Shown: one piece after another, positions 26,210 through 34,903 of the stretch
Position numbering within the stretch: position 1 is the stretch's first letter
How the letters are laid out: every line of letters starts with the position of its first letter
Origin: Roseibium hamelinense
Lineage (GTDB): Bacteria; Pseudomonadota; Alphaproteobacteria; Rhizobiales; Stappiaceae
Direction: 5' to 3'
Assembly: GCF_007830545.1 (NCBI RefSeq)
Contig: NZ_VLLF01000006.1
Coordinates: 264,579 to 328,578 of the forward strand
DNA length: 64,000 bases
Notes under the pieces: generated by a model
What the model was told of the DNA's origin: nothing
The model's database searches: none
The model's input: only the letters and a program-made list of their open reading frames with translations
Position numbers and translations under genes: made by a program

Positions 26210-26710
26210 ATGAGCCTCATCGAGTTCGAATTCGAGCGACCTGACAATCCCGTCGACACCATCGAAACTGTTGCCGCGTTAAACGATTGGCTGTTCGAGA
26301 GATCAGCCGACGACGAGATTACGATCTCTATGTCGGGCGCATGGTGCGACTATCACGTTTCATTTTCCTGGATGGAAGAAGTCGAGGCGCTGCATCTTGC
26401 CTGCGCGTTCGACCTGAAGGTCACCGAGCTCCGGAAAACAGAAATCATCAAGCTGCTGGCGCTCGCCAATGAGCAGCTCTGGATGGGCCATTTCGATCTG
26501 TGGCACAAAGAGGGCGTGGTCATGTTCCGGCAGTCCCTTGTACTTGCCGGCGGCGCCGAAGCCAGTTCATCCCAAATTGAATCCATGCTTTCCAACGCGT
26601 TGGAAAGCTGTGAACGCTACTACCAGTCTTTCCAATTTGTCGTGTGGGCCGGACACACTGCTACACAGGCGATTGATACGGCTCTTTTCGAGACCGCAGG
26701 AGAAGCATGA
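26210..26710 (+). CDS. YbjN domain-containing protein
   Basis: A 166-residue protein of the YbjN family, a type III secretion chaperone-like alpha/beta fold: IETVAALNDWLFERSADDEITISMSG, then a CDYHVSFSWMEE strand region and MGHFDLWHKEGVVMFRQSLVL. In E. coli YbjN affects motility and stress, and in Hyphomicrobiales it commonly precedes proC. ATG at 26210 follows GGGGAGAAGG. Its stop overlaps the proC start by 4 bases, so the genes are translationally coupled. Confidence 0.9.
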   Translation: MSLIEFEFERPDNPVDTIETVAALNDWLFERSADDEITISMSGAWCDYHVSFSWMEEVEALHLACAFDLKVTELRKTEIIKLLALANEQLWMGHFDLWHKEGVVMFRQSLVLAGGAEASSSQIESMLSNALESCERYYQSFQFVVWAGHTATQAIDTALFETAGEA

Positions 26711-27528
26711 TTTTTTCAAAGGACCGCCCCTTTTTGCTTGTGGGTGCAGGCAAAATGGGCGGGGCCATGCTGGCCGGTTGGATGGCGGAAGGCGTTGAGC
26801 CTTCTGCCGTCGTCATTTCAGACCCTTCGCCTTCAGAGGAGGTCGTCAAGCTTATTCAGACTCACCAGATCCGCCATGTCACGGTACCAGACAGTGGTCT
26901 TCGGCCTGCTGTCATCATGGTTGCTGTTAAACCTCAGCTGATGGATGCCGTATTGCCCACCCTCTCCGGATGCGTTGAACCGGACACGTTGCTGCTGTCA
27001 GTTGCGGCAGGGACGCCAGTTTCGAAATTCAAAGGTGCCTTTGGAGATGTTCCCATCGCGCGCGCCATGCCGAACACGCCTGCGATGGTTGGCCGGGGAG
27101 TTACGGCGGTCTATCCCAATGACAAGGTAACAGAGGCTCAAAAGCAGACTGTCGGCCAGCTGTTGTCGGCCGTAGGCAATGTCGTCTGGCTGGACAGCGA
27201 GGAACAGATCGACCTTGTCACCGGTGTAAGCGGGTCGGGACCGGCCTATGTGTTTTGGCTTGCGGAATGCCTTGCTCAAGCTGGAGTTGAAGCAGGTTTG
27301 CCGAAAGACACTGCGCATCAGCTTGCAGTGGCGACAGTAACCGGGGCTGGTGAACTCATGCATCAGTCTGAAGAAACACCGTCTGCCTTGCGAAAGAATG
27401 TCACATCACCCAATGGGACAACCGCAGCCGCGCTCGATGTTCTTATGGCGGACACCGGCATGGAGCCGTTGATGGTGCGAGCCGTTGCCGCTGCCGTGAA
27501 ACGGGCAAAAGAGCTCGCCGCAGCATAA
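26707..27528 (+). CDS. proC: Pyrroline-5-carboxylate reductase
   Basis: A 273-residue enzyme for the last step of proline synthesis, NAD(P)H-dependent reduction of pyrroline-5-carboxylate. It has the Rossmann GAGKMGGAMLAGW near the start, VAVKPQ, RAMPNTPAMVGRGVTA, and the C-terminal P5CR signature VTGVSGSGPAYVFWLAECL and TSPNGTTAAALDVL. The length is normal. It is the second gene of the ybjN-proC-TetR-csaA plus-strand run. Confidence 0.97.
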   Translation: MIFSKDRPFLLVGAGKMGGAMLAGWMAEGVEPSAVVISDPSPSEEVVKLIQTHQIRHVTVPDSGLRPAVIMVAVKPQLMDAVLPTLSGCVEPDTLLLSVAAGTPVSKFKGAFGDVPIARAMPNTPAMVGRGVTAVYPNDKVTEAQKQTVGQLLSAVGNVVWLDSEEQIDLVTGVSGSGPAYVFWLAECLAQAGVEAGLPKDTAHQLAVATVTGAGELMHQSEETPSALRKNVTSPNGTTAAALDVLMADTGMEPLMVRAVAAAVKRAKELAAA

Positions 27529-27607
27529 TCACGCCTTCGGTTTGCCTGATGGTCTTTGCGCCGCCGTGCGTCCGTCCTATGTTTATGGGAAGTTACGGAG
27601 GATTTCG

Positions 27608-28315
27608 ATGGCTACTGCCAAGACGCGCCAGAAAATTATGAAAACCTTTCAGGAGCTGGTTGCCGAAAACGGCTACAGCGAAGTGAGCTTGGTCCAGCTC
27701 GCCGAAGCTGCGGATGTAAAGCTGTCTGTTTTACGCGAAAGCTACGATTCAAAAATCGATCTTGTGAAAGCGTTTTCCCGCGAAATCGACAGCGCGGTTT
27801 TGGACGAACGGGACGATGACATGGGTGATCAACCGGCCCGAGACCGGCTGTTTGACGTGCTAATGACCCGGATAGACCATCTTGCTCCTCACAAGCCGTT
27901 TGTACGGGCCCTGTATGAAGCGGCCCGAACCGACCCGGTTTTGGCGCTGGAGTTCAATGCAATCGCTGTCAAATCCCAGGCATGGATGCTTGATGCTGCC
28001 GGAGTTGAATTGGGTGGGCTCAAGCGGGCTGCAACGGTGCAGGGTCTAGCGATTGCGTTTGCGCGCGTCGTGGAGACCTGGCTCGGCGAGGACGATGAAG
28101 GAATGCCACGCACCATGTCCAAGCTGGACAAGGAACTGGATGAGGGGGTGTCCTGGATGAAGCGCCTCGACCGGTTGGATGGTTTTCTGAAGTTCGCTGG
28201 CCGCCTCGGGTCCAGGGCTCGCAAAATGCAGCGGCGCGGCAAACATAAAACCGCCCGCACGCAGGCTCCGGAGCCGGCCCTGGATGATAGCGAAGAAGTG
28301 CCGACCATGCATTGA
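27608..28315 (+). CDS. TetR family transcriptional regulator
   Basis: A 235-residue regulator. Residues 5-52 form the TetR HTH (RQKIMKTFQELVAENGYSEVSLVQLAEAADVKLSVLRESYDSKIDLVKAF), followed by the helical ligand-binding domain and a basic, disordered C-terminal tail of about 35 residues (GSRARKMQRRGKHKTARTQ). ATG at 27608 has GGAGG upstream, better than the frame opening at 27542. The ligand and target are unknown; the position between proC and a tRNA-binding protein is seen in related genomes and suggests a housekeeping role. Confidence 0.85.
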   Translation: MATAKTRQKIMKTFQELVAENGYSEVSLVQLAEAADVKLSVLRESYDSKIDLVKAFSREIDSAVLDERDDDMGDQPARDRLFDVLMTRIDHLAPHKPFVRALYEAARTDPVLALEFNAIAVKSQAWMLDAAGVELGGLKRAATVQGLAIAFARVVETWLGEDDEGMPRTMSKLDKELDEGVSWMKRLDRLDGFLKFAGRLGSRARKMQRRGKHKTARTQAPEPALDDSEEVPTMH

Positions 28316-28385
28316 CCTATCGTCACCTTGCACAATCCGGACAAGGGCGGCAGAGTGCCGCCGTTTTGATGTGAGGTGTGTTGAT

Positions 28386-28727
28386 ATGAGCGAACAGATT
28401 TCCTTTGACGATTTTTTGAAAGTCGATATCCGCGTTGGCAGAGTTGTGGAGGCGGAGGAATTTCCAGAAGCGCGCAAGCCTGCCTATAAACTTCGGATCG
28501 ATTTCGGACCGGAGATTGGGATTAAAAAAACGTCTGCGCAAATCACGAAGCACTACACACCCGAGACTCTGCATGGACGGCTTGTCATGGCCGTGGTCAA
28601 TTTCCCGCCGCGGCAGATTGGTCCCGTGATGTCTGAAGTCCTCACCTTGGGCGTACCGGATGAGAATGGCGAAGTGGTGCTCCTGACCCCGGAACGCGAT
28701 GCACCGATCGGGGGCCGGCTTTACTGA
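28386..28727 (+). CDS. tRNA-binding protein, CsaA-like
   Basis: A 113-residue single OB-fold tRNA-binding domain (EMAP/Trbp111 type): FDDFLKVDIRVGRVVEAEEFPEARKPAYKLRIDFG at the start, KTSAQITKHYTPETLHGRLVMAVVNFPPRQIGP in the middle, and SEVLTLGVPD with a C-terminal PERDAPIGGRLY. The CsaA family binds tRNA and has been described as a secretion chaperone in Bacillus. It converges with the histidine kinase gene. Confidence 0.92.
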   Translation: MSEQISFDDFLKVDIRVGRVVEAEEFPEARKPAYKLRIDFGPEIGIKKTSAQITKHYTPETLHGRLVMAVVNFPPRQIGPVMSEVLTLGVPDENGEVVLLTPERDAPIGGRLY

Positions 28728-28744
28728 ATGCAGCACTGGGAAAG

Positions 28745-30139
28745 CTAGCTCGGAATTCTGATGCGGGCCCGCAGGCCGCCCAAGGGGCTGTCTTCCAAAA
28801 ACAAGTCGCCGCCATGCGAGCGGGCAATGTCCCGGGCAATCGCAAGTCCGAGACCGCTTCCCGACTGGTCCTGGTTTCTAGCGCTGTCGAGCCGCTGAAA
28901 CGCTCGTGTTGCGGAGTCGCGCTGACCCTCGGGAATGCCAGGCCCGTTGTCATCGACCACAAGGGTGAGCCAGTTGTTCTTGTTCGTTCCGCTCAGGACA
29001 ACCTTGCTGCCGTATTTCGCAGCATTTGTTACAAGGTTCGATAAGCCGCGCTTGATGGCCAGCCGCCGGATGGCCACCTCTTGATCACCTTCGAACGAGG
29101 TCTTTAAGGGGCGGCCCGAAATTTCCGCTTCTTCTTCGAGTTCCTCGAAGATCAGACCAAGATCGGTGAATTGGACAGCTTCGTCACCATCACCCCGGGC
29201 AAAGGCAAGGTAGTCCTCGAGCATGGTGGTCATCTCATCGAGATCCTTGCGCATGCCCTCTGTTTCGGGTGTCTCACCCAACAAAGTGAGTTGCAGCTTA
29301 AGGCGTGTCAGGATCGTTCGCAGGTCATGACTGACGCCAGCCAGCATTGTCGTGCGCTGATCCATCTGACGCTCGATCCGCCGGCGCATCTCAATAAAGG
29401 CCTGACCGGCGCGGCGCACCTCGCGAGCGCCACTGGCCCTGAAATCAATCACAGGACGGCCTTTTCCGAAGGCCTGGGCCGCGTCGGCAAGCCGAACGAT
29501 CGGGCGGATCTGATTGCGCAAGAACACCATGGCAATTACGATCAGCACCAGGGAAGTTGAAAACATCCAGACCAGGAAAATGTGCGAATTTGAGGCATAG
29601 GCCTGACTGCGCCTGGCAAATACGCGCAGAATTTCATTTTTGAGCTGAATACGGATTTCGACAAAACGCGATCGCCCAACCGTGTCGATCCAGAACGGCT
29701 TACCGATCCGTTCGCTTATTTCGCGGCTTAGCCCTTGATCAATGACATCAAAGTAGGGTTTTGGAGCTGGGGCGGGCAGGGGCTCGAGCGGGAGGATGGA
29801 CACACTCAGTTCCAGTGCGTCGCGGGCCATTGTTTCGATCCGCTCATGGCTTTCTTCCTGGGGGTAGTTCTCCAGTACATAGACAATCGCGGCAATTTCC
29901 CGGACGATGGCCTCCGACATGCGGCGCGACACTAGATCGTAGTGCCGCTCCATAAAAACGATGACCAGAACGGATTGCAGCACCAGAATCGGTACCACGA
30001 TGATCAGCAGTGCCCGGGTGTACAGGCCTTTGGGCATCACCTGATAAAGCCAACGTGATCCTGCCTTGTAGGCTGAAAACACAAGGCTGAATGGGAACGG
30101 CAGCCGGCGGTTGGAGAAAAAGTGGTTCAAGCTGGCCAT
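28745..30139 (-). CDS. Sensor histidine kinase, EnvZ-like
   Basis: A 464-residue membrane kinase: TM1 about 42-63 (LLIIVVPILVLQSVLVIVF), a periplasmic sensor of roughly 110 residues, TM2 (FLVWMFSTSLVLIVIAMVFL), HAMP, then the DHp H-box AGVSHDLRTILTRLKLQL and the ATP-binding N (NLVTNAAKYG), G1 (DDNGPGIP) and G2 (GSGLGLAIA) boxes. ATG at 30139 has GGAAAGG 8 bases upstream; the longer form would need a TTG start. It lies 39 bases after the response regulator and is its probable partner. Confidence 0.95.
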   Translation of the reverse strand: MASLNHFFSNRRLPFPFSLVFSAYKAGSRWLYQVMPKGLYTRALLIIVVPILVLQSVLVIVFMERHYDLVSRRMSEAIVREIAAIVYVLENYPQEESHERIETMARDALELSVSILPLEPLPAPAPKPYFDVIDQGLSREISERIGKPFWIDTVGRSRFVEIRIQLKNEILRVFARRSQAYASNSHIFLVWMFSTSLVLIVIAMVFLRNQIRPIVRLADAAQAFGKGRPVIDFRASGAREVRRAGQAFIEMRRRIERQMDQRTTMLAGVSHDLRTILTRLKLQLTLLGETPETEGMRKDLDEMTTMLEDYLAFARGDGDEAVQFTDLGLIFEELEEEAEISGRPLKTSFEGDQEVAIRRLAIKRGLSNLVTNAAKYGSKVVLSGTNKNNWLTLVVDDNGPGIPEGQRDSATRAFQRLDSARNQDQSGSGLGLAIARDIARSHGGDLFLEDSPLGGLRARIRIPS

Positions 30140-30178
30140 TGGAGGCCTTTCCAACCGGTCTGGTGTGTGAGTTTCTGC

Positions 30179-30874
30179 TTAGTCGCAGGCAAGACGGTAC
30201 CCAATTCCTCTAACGGTCTGAAGGTAGATAGGATTGGCCGGGTCGACCTCGATTTTGCGGCGCAGCCGGTTGATTTGCACATCCACCGTCCGTTCGCCCA
30301 GGCCGCTGTCATCTCCCACGATCTTGTGCCGGGGCACGGTGGCGCCGGGTTGCTCGGCAAATATCGACAGGATCTGTTTTTCCCTGTCTGTGAGCCGGAC
30401 AGGTGTCGTGCCGTTTTTCAGTTCGGCGCGGGATGCGTTGTAGACAAACGGGCCGAATTTGATCTCTTCGATAAACTCGGGCTGCTTGGGGCCGCCCCTG
30501 CGCAAGATGGCAGACATACGCAGCATCAGTTCGCGCGGCTCGAAGGGTTTCGGCAAGTAATCATCTGCACCGACTTCAAGCCCGGCAATCCGGTCGGCAG
30601 CGTCGGAGCGCGCCGTCAGCATCAAGATCGGTACGTCGGACTGCGTCCGTAGGTCCCTGGCCAGTTCAAGCCCTGTTTCACCGGGCATCATGATATCGAG
30701 GATCAGTAGATCAAACGCCAGGCCGGTCATGCACTTGCGTGCTTCTGCTGCGTTCGCGGCAGCTGTCACCCGGTAGCCGTTTTCTGAAAGGATCCGCGAC
30801 AGCAAATCGCGTATCCGCTGGTCATCGTCAATCAGAAGAATGTGGCTCGCATTGTCGTCAAGTGCCGTTGCCAT
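30179..30874 (-). CDS. petR: OmpR-family response regulator, PetR-like
   Basis: A 231-residue two-domain regulator. The receiver domain has the acidic pocket at D16-D18, phospho-acceptor D60 in LILDIMMPGE, and the conserved Lys in LPKPFEPREL. The C-terminal winged helix (RLTDREKQILSIFAEQPGATVPRHKIVG, VDVQINRLRRKIEVDP) binds DNA. In Rhodobacter capsulatus PetR is needed for cytochrome bc1 gene expression; its order after a MarR-like PetP gene supports the name. The gene overlaps petP (TGATG), so the two are translated together. Confidence 0.88.
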   Translation of the reverse strand: MATALDDNASHILLIDDDQRIRDLLSRILSENGYRVTAAANAAEARKCMTGLAFDLLILDIMMPGETGLELARDLRTQSDVPILMLTARSDAADRIAGLEVGADDYLPKPFEPRELMLRMSAILRRGGPKQPEFIEEIKFGPFVYNASRAELKNGTTPVRLTDREKQILSIFAEQPGATVPRHKIVGDDSGLGERTVDVQINRLRRKIEVDPANPIYLQTVRGIGYRLACD

Positions 30875-31485
30875 CAACGTGTCTCCTGATCGTTGAATAG
30901 TTGCGTCCCGTCAGGATCGGCCTTCAGGGCGGGGTCGTCGCTGCGCAAGAGTTTTGCAACTTCAACACGCGAGTCCGGATTGATCATGTGAAACAGAAAC
31001 TTGCGTGTGACGGCCTTCTCATCTTCAGACATGTTTTTCATGGCCTGATTGAGGCGTCCCGCCTGCAGGCTCGCCAGCCGCATTGCCAAACTGTGGCCTT
31101 TCTCGGTGGTTTTCAAACGTCGTTGCCGCCGGTCGTTTTCCCCTGGCTTTTGCTCAATGAAATCCTCGTCAACGAGCTGTTTCAAAACACGCCCGAGGCT
31201 TTGTTTTGTAATGCGCAGGACACTGAGCAGATCGGTGACCATGATGCCGGGATTTCGATCAACGAAATGCAATACCCTGTGGTGAGCCCGGCCAAAATCA
31301 AACTGAGCAAGCACATCATCCGGATCGCTGGTGAAGTCGCGATAGGCGAAAAACAGAAGCTCGATCAAGTCGTAAGGGGGAGAGCTATGGTCTGCGTCAG
31401 GGCCAGTCTTTTTCCCATTGCCATCACTGGCCAAGAGATCACCGGCCCGTTCAGAATGAAGCCTATTGAAATTTACGTCAGCCAT
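30874..31485 (-). CDS. petP: MarR-type regulator, PetP-like
   Basis: A 203-residue MarR winged-helix protein: dimerisation helix YDLIELLFFAYRDFTSDPDDVL, recognition region PGIMVTDLLSVLRITKQSLGRVLKQLVDEDFI, wing KPGENDRRQRRLKTTEKG. PetP in Rhodobacter lies upstream of petR in the same way and is needed with it for bc1 complex expression. The name rests on this order and domain type. First gene of the petP-petR-kinase operon, divergent from ilvE. Confidence 0.85.
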   Translation of the reverse strand: MADVNFNRLHSERAGDLLASDGNGKKTGPDADHSSPPYDLIELLFFAYRDFTSDPDDVLAQFDFGRAHHRVLHFVDRNPGIMVTDLLSVLRITKQSLGRVLKQLVDEDFIEQKPGENDRRQRRLKTTEKGHSLAMRLASLQAGRLNQAMKNMSEDEKAVTRKFLFHMINPDSRVEVAKLLRSDDPALKADPDGTQLFNDQETR

Positions 31486-31636
31486 ATTGACTTATTTTCG
31501 GTCGATTGTTACTGAATAAGGGTCCTTGACGAAATGATTGATCGATGTGGCGCGTATTTAGGCAATTTGCCTCCCGCCGAATCCCTCCTTCATTCGCTAA
31601 GACAAAGATACCGGGAGTTTGACAGGCTTGCAAAAT

Positions 31637-31672
31637 GCCGTGCGCTTGAATGACCAAAATTCAAGCAACGGC
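31637..31672. promoter_or_regulatory. Stem-loop / interrupted inverted repeat upstream of ilvE
   Basis: GCCGT-gc-GCTTGAA, a 9-base loop, TTCAAGC-a-ACGGC. Twelve base pairs are interrupted by a small asymmetric bulge. It lies 64 bases before the ilvE start in the petP-ilvE intergenic region. It could be an operator (for PetP or an amino-acid regulator) or a leader-RNA hairpin. No T-run follows, so it is not a terminator. Confidence 0.5.
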
Positions 31673-31735
31673 GTGTTGTTACCTTCAAGAATATGAATTG
31701 CCGACAATCGGCCGCGGATGGCGTGGAGAATAAAG

Positions 31736-32638
31736 ATGGCAGGTCTGCCCTTCGATCAGCGAGACGGAGAAATCTGGTGGGACGGGACGTTTGTTCCCTG
31801 GAGTGAGGCAAAGCTGCATGTGCTCAGCCATGGTCTTCACTACGCCAGCAGCGTGTTCGAAGGAGAGCGTGCCTACGGTGGCCGCATTTTCAAATCCGAA
31901 GAACACACCGCACGCTTGCATGAATCCGCCCGGGTCCTGGGGTTCGAAATTCCCTATAGCGAAGCAGTCATCAATGCGGCGAAAGACGAACTTCTGCAGC
32001 GCATGAACCTTGTCGATGCCTATATCCGCCCGGTTGCCTGGCGCGGTAGTGAGATGATGGGCGTTTCTGCCCAGGCAAACACGATTCATCTGGCCATCGC
32101 AGCCTGGGAATGGCCAAGCTATTTCAAGCCCGAAGAGCGCCTCAAGGGCATCCGGCTGGATATGGCTCAATATCGCCGTCCCGATCCGGCAACCGCGCCG
32201 TTCAAGTCAAAAGCGGCCGGGCTTTACATGATCTGCACGCTCTCCAAGCATGAAGCGGAGCGCAAAGGATACGCTGATGCGTTGATGCTTGACTGGCGTG
32301 GCCAAGTTGCGGAAGCGACCGGTGCAAATGTGTTTTTCGTGAAGGACGGCAAGATCCATACACCAACGCCGGACTGCTTCCTCGATGGCATCACCCGCCG
32401 CACTGTGATTGATCTCGCTAAACGGCGTGGTTTTGACCTCATTGAGCGGGTCATTATGCCGGACGAGTTGGAGACCTTTGAACAGTGCTTCCTGACCGGC
32501 ACCGCGGCAGAAGTCACGCCGGTTTCTGAAATTGGCCCCTACACGTTTGAAGTCGGCGAAATCACCAAAGCTTTGATGACCGATTATGACGCGGTAGTGC
32601 GTCCGAGCGCGCCGCAGCTTCAGGCCGCCGCCGGCTGA
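31736..32638 (+). CDS. ilvE: Branched-chain amino acid aminotransferase
   Basis: A 300-residue PLP enzyme of fold type IV. It has HGLHYASSVFEGERAY near the start, the PLP Lys at K159 in FKSKAAGLYM, EATGANVFFVKDGKIHTPTPDCFLDGITR, and the C-terminal GTAAEVTPV. It transfers amino groups between glutamate and the branched-chain 2-oxo acids in Val, Leu and Ile synthesis. ATG at 31736 follows GGAGAA. A terminator follows at 32666. Confidence 0.94.
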   Translation: MAGLPFDQRDGEIWWDGTFVPWSEAKLHVLSHGLHYASSVFEGERAYGGRIFKSEEHTARLHESARVLGFEIPYSEAVINAAKDELLQRMNLVDAYIRPVAWRGSEMMGVSAQANTIHLAIAAWEWPSYFKPEERLKGIRLDMAQYRRPDPATAPFKSKAAGLYMICTLSKHEAERKGYADALMLDWRGQVAEATGANVFFVKDGKIHTPTPDCFLDGITRRTVIDLAKRRGFDLIERVIMPDELETFEQCFLTGTAAEVTPVSEIGPYTFEVGEITKALMTDYDAVVRPSAPQLQAAAG

Positions 32639-32665
32639 AAGAATGTCATGGCTTCGACCAACAAG

Positions 32666-32689
32666 CGGCGGCCGGTTGGCCGCCGTTTT
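32666..32689 (+). terminator. Intrinsic terminator after ilvE
   Basis: CGGCGGCC, loop GGTT, GGCCGCCG, then TTTT. A strong 8-bp GC stem 28 bases past the ilvE stop, in the convergent gap with the exporter gene. Confidence 0.8.
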
Positions 32690-32710
32690 CACAAGGTCCG
32701 TTGAAATGGA

Positions 32711-34009
32711 CTATTCGTTGTGAGAGCGGAACAGCTTGCCGCTTTCAGCGTAAAGGATCGCGGCCAGAGCGCCGAGCCCATAGACGGCAAAGGCCAACCC
32801 CAGCGGCTGGACGGTTCCGTTGAACAGCTGGCCCATGGCATAGCCCAGCATTGCACCGCCAAGTGTCGAGACAAAGCCGATGACCGAAGAAGCCGTGCCG
32901 GCAATCGCCCCAAGTGGTTCCATCGCCATGGCATTGAAGTTGGCGCCAATGAAGCCGAAGCTTGCCATCAGCACTCCAGATAGCCCAACAAACAGCCAGA
33001 AATTGATATCCCCCAAAAGGGCCAGCCCCAGTATCACGGCGCCGAATACCGTGAAAACAATGACGGCTACATGAGACAAACGCCGCATTCCGATGGCTTC
33101 TACCAGTTTGGAATTGGCAAAAGACGCGCCTGACATGGCAAGCGCAATTGCCGCAAAGACGATCGGGAACCAAACACCCAAATCGTACACATCCACGAAG
33201 ATTTGCTGCGACATCGTGATGAACGAAAAAAGGCCGCCGAACACAAAGGTCAACGCGATCATGTAGCCGAAACTGTCCCGCGTCAGAAGCGTTGTGAGAT
33301 AGGCTTTGGAGATGGCATCAAAATCCAGTTTTTGGCGGCGCGCGCGCGGCAATGTCTCTGGAAGTCGTATGAGGCACCAGGCAAACAGCAGTATGCCGGC
33401 GCCAAGCAGAAGCGTGAAGATCCAGCGCCAGCCTGCTGCCAGCAGGATCGCCTGTCCGATAGAGGGGGCGATGATTGGCACGACCATGAAAACCATCATG
33501 ACCAGCGACATGACCCGGCCCATCTGGCGGCCGGAGAAGCAGTCCCGAACAACCGATGTGGCAATCACACGTGTGGCGGCGCAGCCGATGCCTTGAATGA
33601 CGCGTGCAATCAAAAGCTGATCCAGCGTTTCGGACATCAACGACCCGACACTTGCCAATGCATAAAGCGCAAGGCCACCAAGGAGTATGGCCTTCCGTCC
33701 ATAAGCGTCGGAGATCGGCCCGTAAAACAGCTGAGCGCCCCCAAAGCCGAGGAGATAGGCCACCAGAACCTGCTGCCTGTCGTTCTCATGCGCGATCTGA
33801 AGCGCGTTGCCAATGTCCGGAAGCGCCGGAAGCATCACGTCCATCGCCAAGGCGTTGAGCGCCATTAGACTGGCGATCATCGCGACGAATTCATAAAAAT
33901 GCATGCCCGTGGAGCTTTGCGCCGGATGTTTGGGCGGAATTGCCGGATCAGCATCAGCGGAGGGATCAAGGTCGCGGGGGCGATCAGTATGAGATGCGTC
34001 TGCGCGCAT
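32711..34009 (-). CDS. Bcr/CflA family multidrug efflux MFS transporter
   Basis: A 432-residue protein with 12 predicted membrane helices after a hydrophilic N-terminal tail of about 35 residues. Family marks: MHFYEFVAMIASLMALNALAMDVMLPALPDIG at TM1, YLLGFGGAQLFYGPISDAYGRKAILLGG between TM2 and TM3, and the GIGCAATRVIATSVVRDCF segment of TM4-5. Relatives export bicyclomycin, chloramphenicol or sulfonamides by proton antiport; the natural substrate is unknown. ATG at 34009 has AAGGAG; the longer frame needs TTG. Confidence 0.92.
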   Translation of the reverse strand: MRADASHTDRPRDLDPSADADPAIPPKHPAQSSTGMHFYEFVAMIASLMALNALAMDVMLPALPDIGNALQIAHENDRQQVLVAYLLGFGGAQLFYGPISDAYGRKAILLGGLALYALASVGSLMSETLDQLLIARVIQGIGCAATRVIATSVVRDCFSGRQMGRVMSLVMMVFMVVPIIAPSIGQAILLAAGWRWIFTLLLGAGILLFAWCLIRLPETLPRARRQKLDFDAISKAYLTTLLTRDSFGYMIALTFVFGGLFSFITMSQQIFVDVYDLGVWFPIVFAAIALAMSGASFANSKLVEAIGMRRLSHVAVIVFTVFGAVILGLALLGDINFWLFVGLSGVLMASFGFIGANFNAMAMEPLGAIAGTASSVIGFVSTLGGAMLGYAMGQLFNGTVQPLGLAFAVYGLGALAAILYAESGKLFRSHNE

Positions 34010-34147
34010 TCGTGCTCCTTGAGATGGCGCGGCCATCATTCTCAATAACTCAGTGTATCACGCAATGCTTGCCTGAAACTGAGCAAAACAACTCTAAATG
34101 TTATAGATTCTTTTTTGGTTAACCATCCTGTACGGCTTCGGCCAAAG

Positions 34148-34609
34148 CTATTGCCAGCGCGCGGCGTCGGCGTCGTCAGCAGATTTGGCCTCCACCCAAC
34201 TGCCGGTTCCCCCTTCTTTGAGATGTTCCTTTTTCCAGAACGGGGCCCGGGTTTTCAAAAAATCCATAAGAAAATCAGATGCCTCGAATGCGGCGCGGCG
34301 ATGACTTGAGGCCGCAGCCACAAAGACGATCTGTTCGCCAGGCCTGATTTTACCGAAGCGATGAATAACCGAAAGTCCGGTCAACGGCCAACGATTTGCA
34401 GCCTCCTGCGCAATCCGGCCGATTTCAGCTTCGGCCATGCCCGGAAAATGCTCAAGTTCCAGCGCTTCAAGCCGGCCACCTTCGTCTCTGCAGTATCCGG
34501 TAAAGGTGACGACCCCACCCACGTCGGAGCGTCCTGCCGTCAGCTTCTTGATTTCCGCTTCAGGATTGAAATCATCCGCCTGAACCCGGACGCTGGGGAC
34601 AATTGCCAT
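34148..34609 (-). CDS. moaE: Molybdopterin synthase catalytic subunit
   Basis: A 153-residue MoaE. Seen are VGGVVTFTGYCRDEGG, the ELEHFPGMAEAEIGRIAQEA helix, IHRFGKIRPGEQIVFVAAASSHRRAAFEA and the active-site loop FWKKEHL with the catalytic lysines. With MoaD it inserts two sulfurs into cyclic pyranopterin monophosphate. It starts 5 bases after the moaD stop. Confidence 0.96.
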   Translation of the reverse strand: MAIVPSVRVQADDFNPEAEIKKLTAGRSDVGGVVTFTGYCRDEGGRLEALELEHFPGMAEAEIGRIAQEAANRWPLTGLSVIHRFGKIRPGEQIVFVAAASSHRRAAFEASDFLMDFLKTRAPFWKKEHLKEGGTGSWVEAKSADDADAARWQ

Positions 34610-34614
34610 TCCTG

Positions 34615-34866
34615 TCAGCCCCCGGTCATGGGGGGAAACAACGCCACTTCTTGCGTGTTGCCGAGCGGTTCGTGCGGCTCAACATGCATCTGGTCGAGCG
34701 CAACCCGAATGACTTCTTCGTCGGCAAGCGCAAGCGCGTGATTGTCGTCGAGTGTCTTCAGATGGGCGATCAGGTCCTTTACAGTCGTAACATCTGCCGG
34801 AAGCTCCAGCGTTTCTTCCTCAACACCGACTTTCTCTCGGACCCAGGCAAAATAGCGGATCTTCAT
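34615..34866 (-). CDS. moaD: Molybdopterin synthase sulfur-carrier subunit
   Basis: An 83-residue ubiquitin-like protein with the required C-terminal Gly-Gly (PPMTGG), which is adenylated by MoeB and thiocarboxylated. The N-terminal strand MKIRYFAWVREKVGVEEETLELP is typical. It lies between pgsA (37 bases upstream) and moaE (5 bases downstream). Confidence 0.95.
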   Translation of the reverse strand: MKIRYFAWVREKVGVEEETLELPADVTTVKDLIAHLKTLDDNHALALADEEVIRVALDQMHVEPHEPLGNTQEVALFPPMTGG

Positions 34867-34903
34867 GGGCGGACGTCCTCAAGGGTTTGCGTTCGGGGCG
34901 GCG

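Noticed and set aside
34049..34083. CTCAGT / ACTGAG inverted repeat upstream of the Bcr/CflA gene
   Set aside because: Only 6-bp arms with a long spacer, expected by chance in AT-rich sequence.
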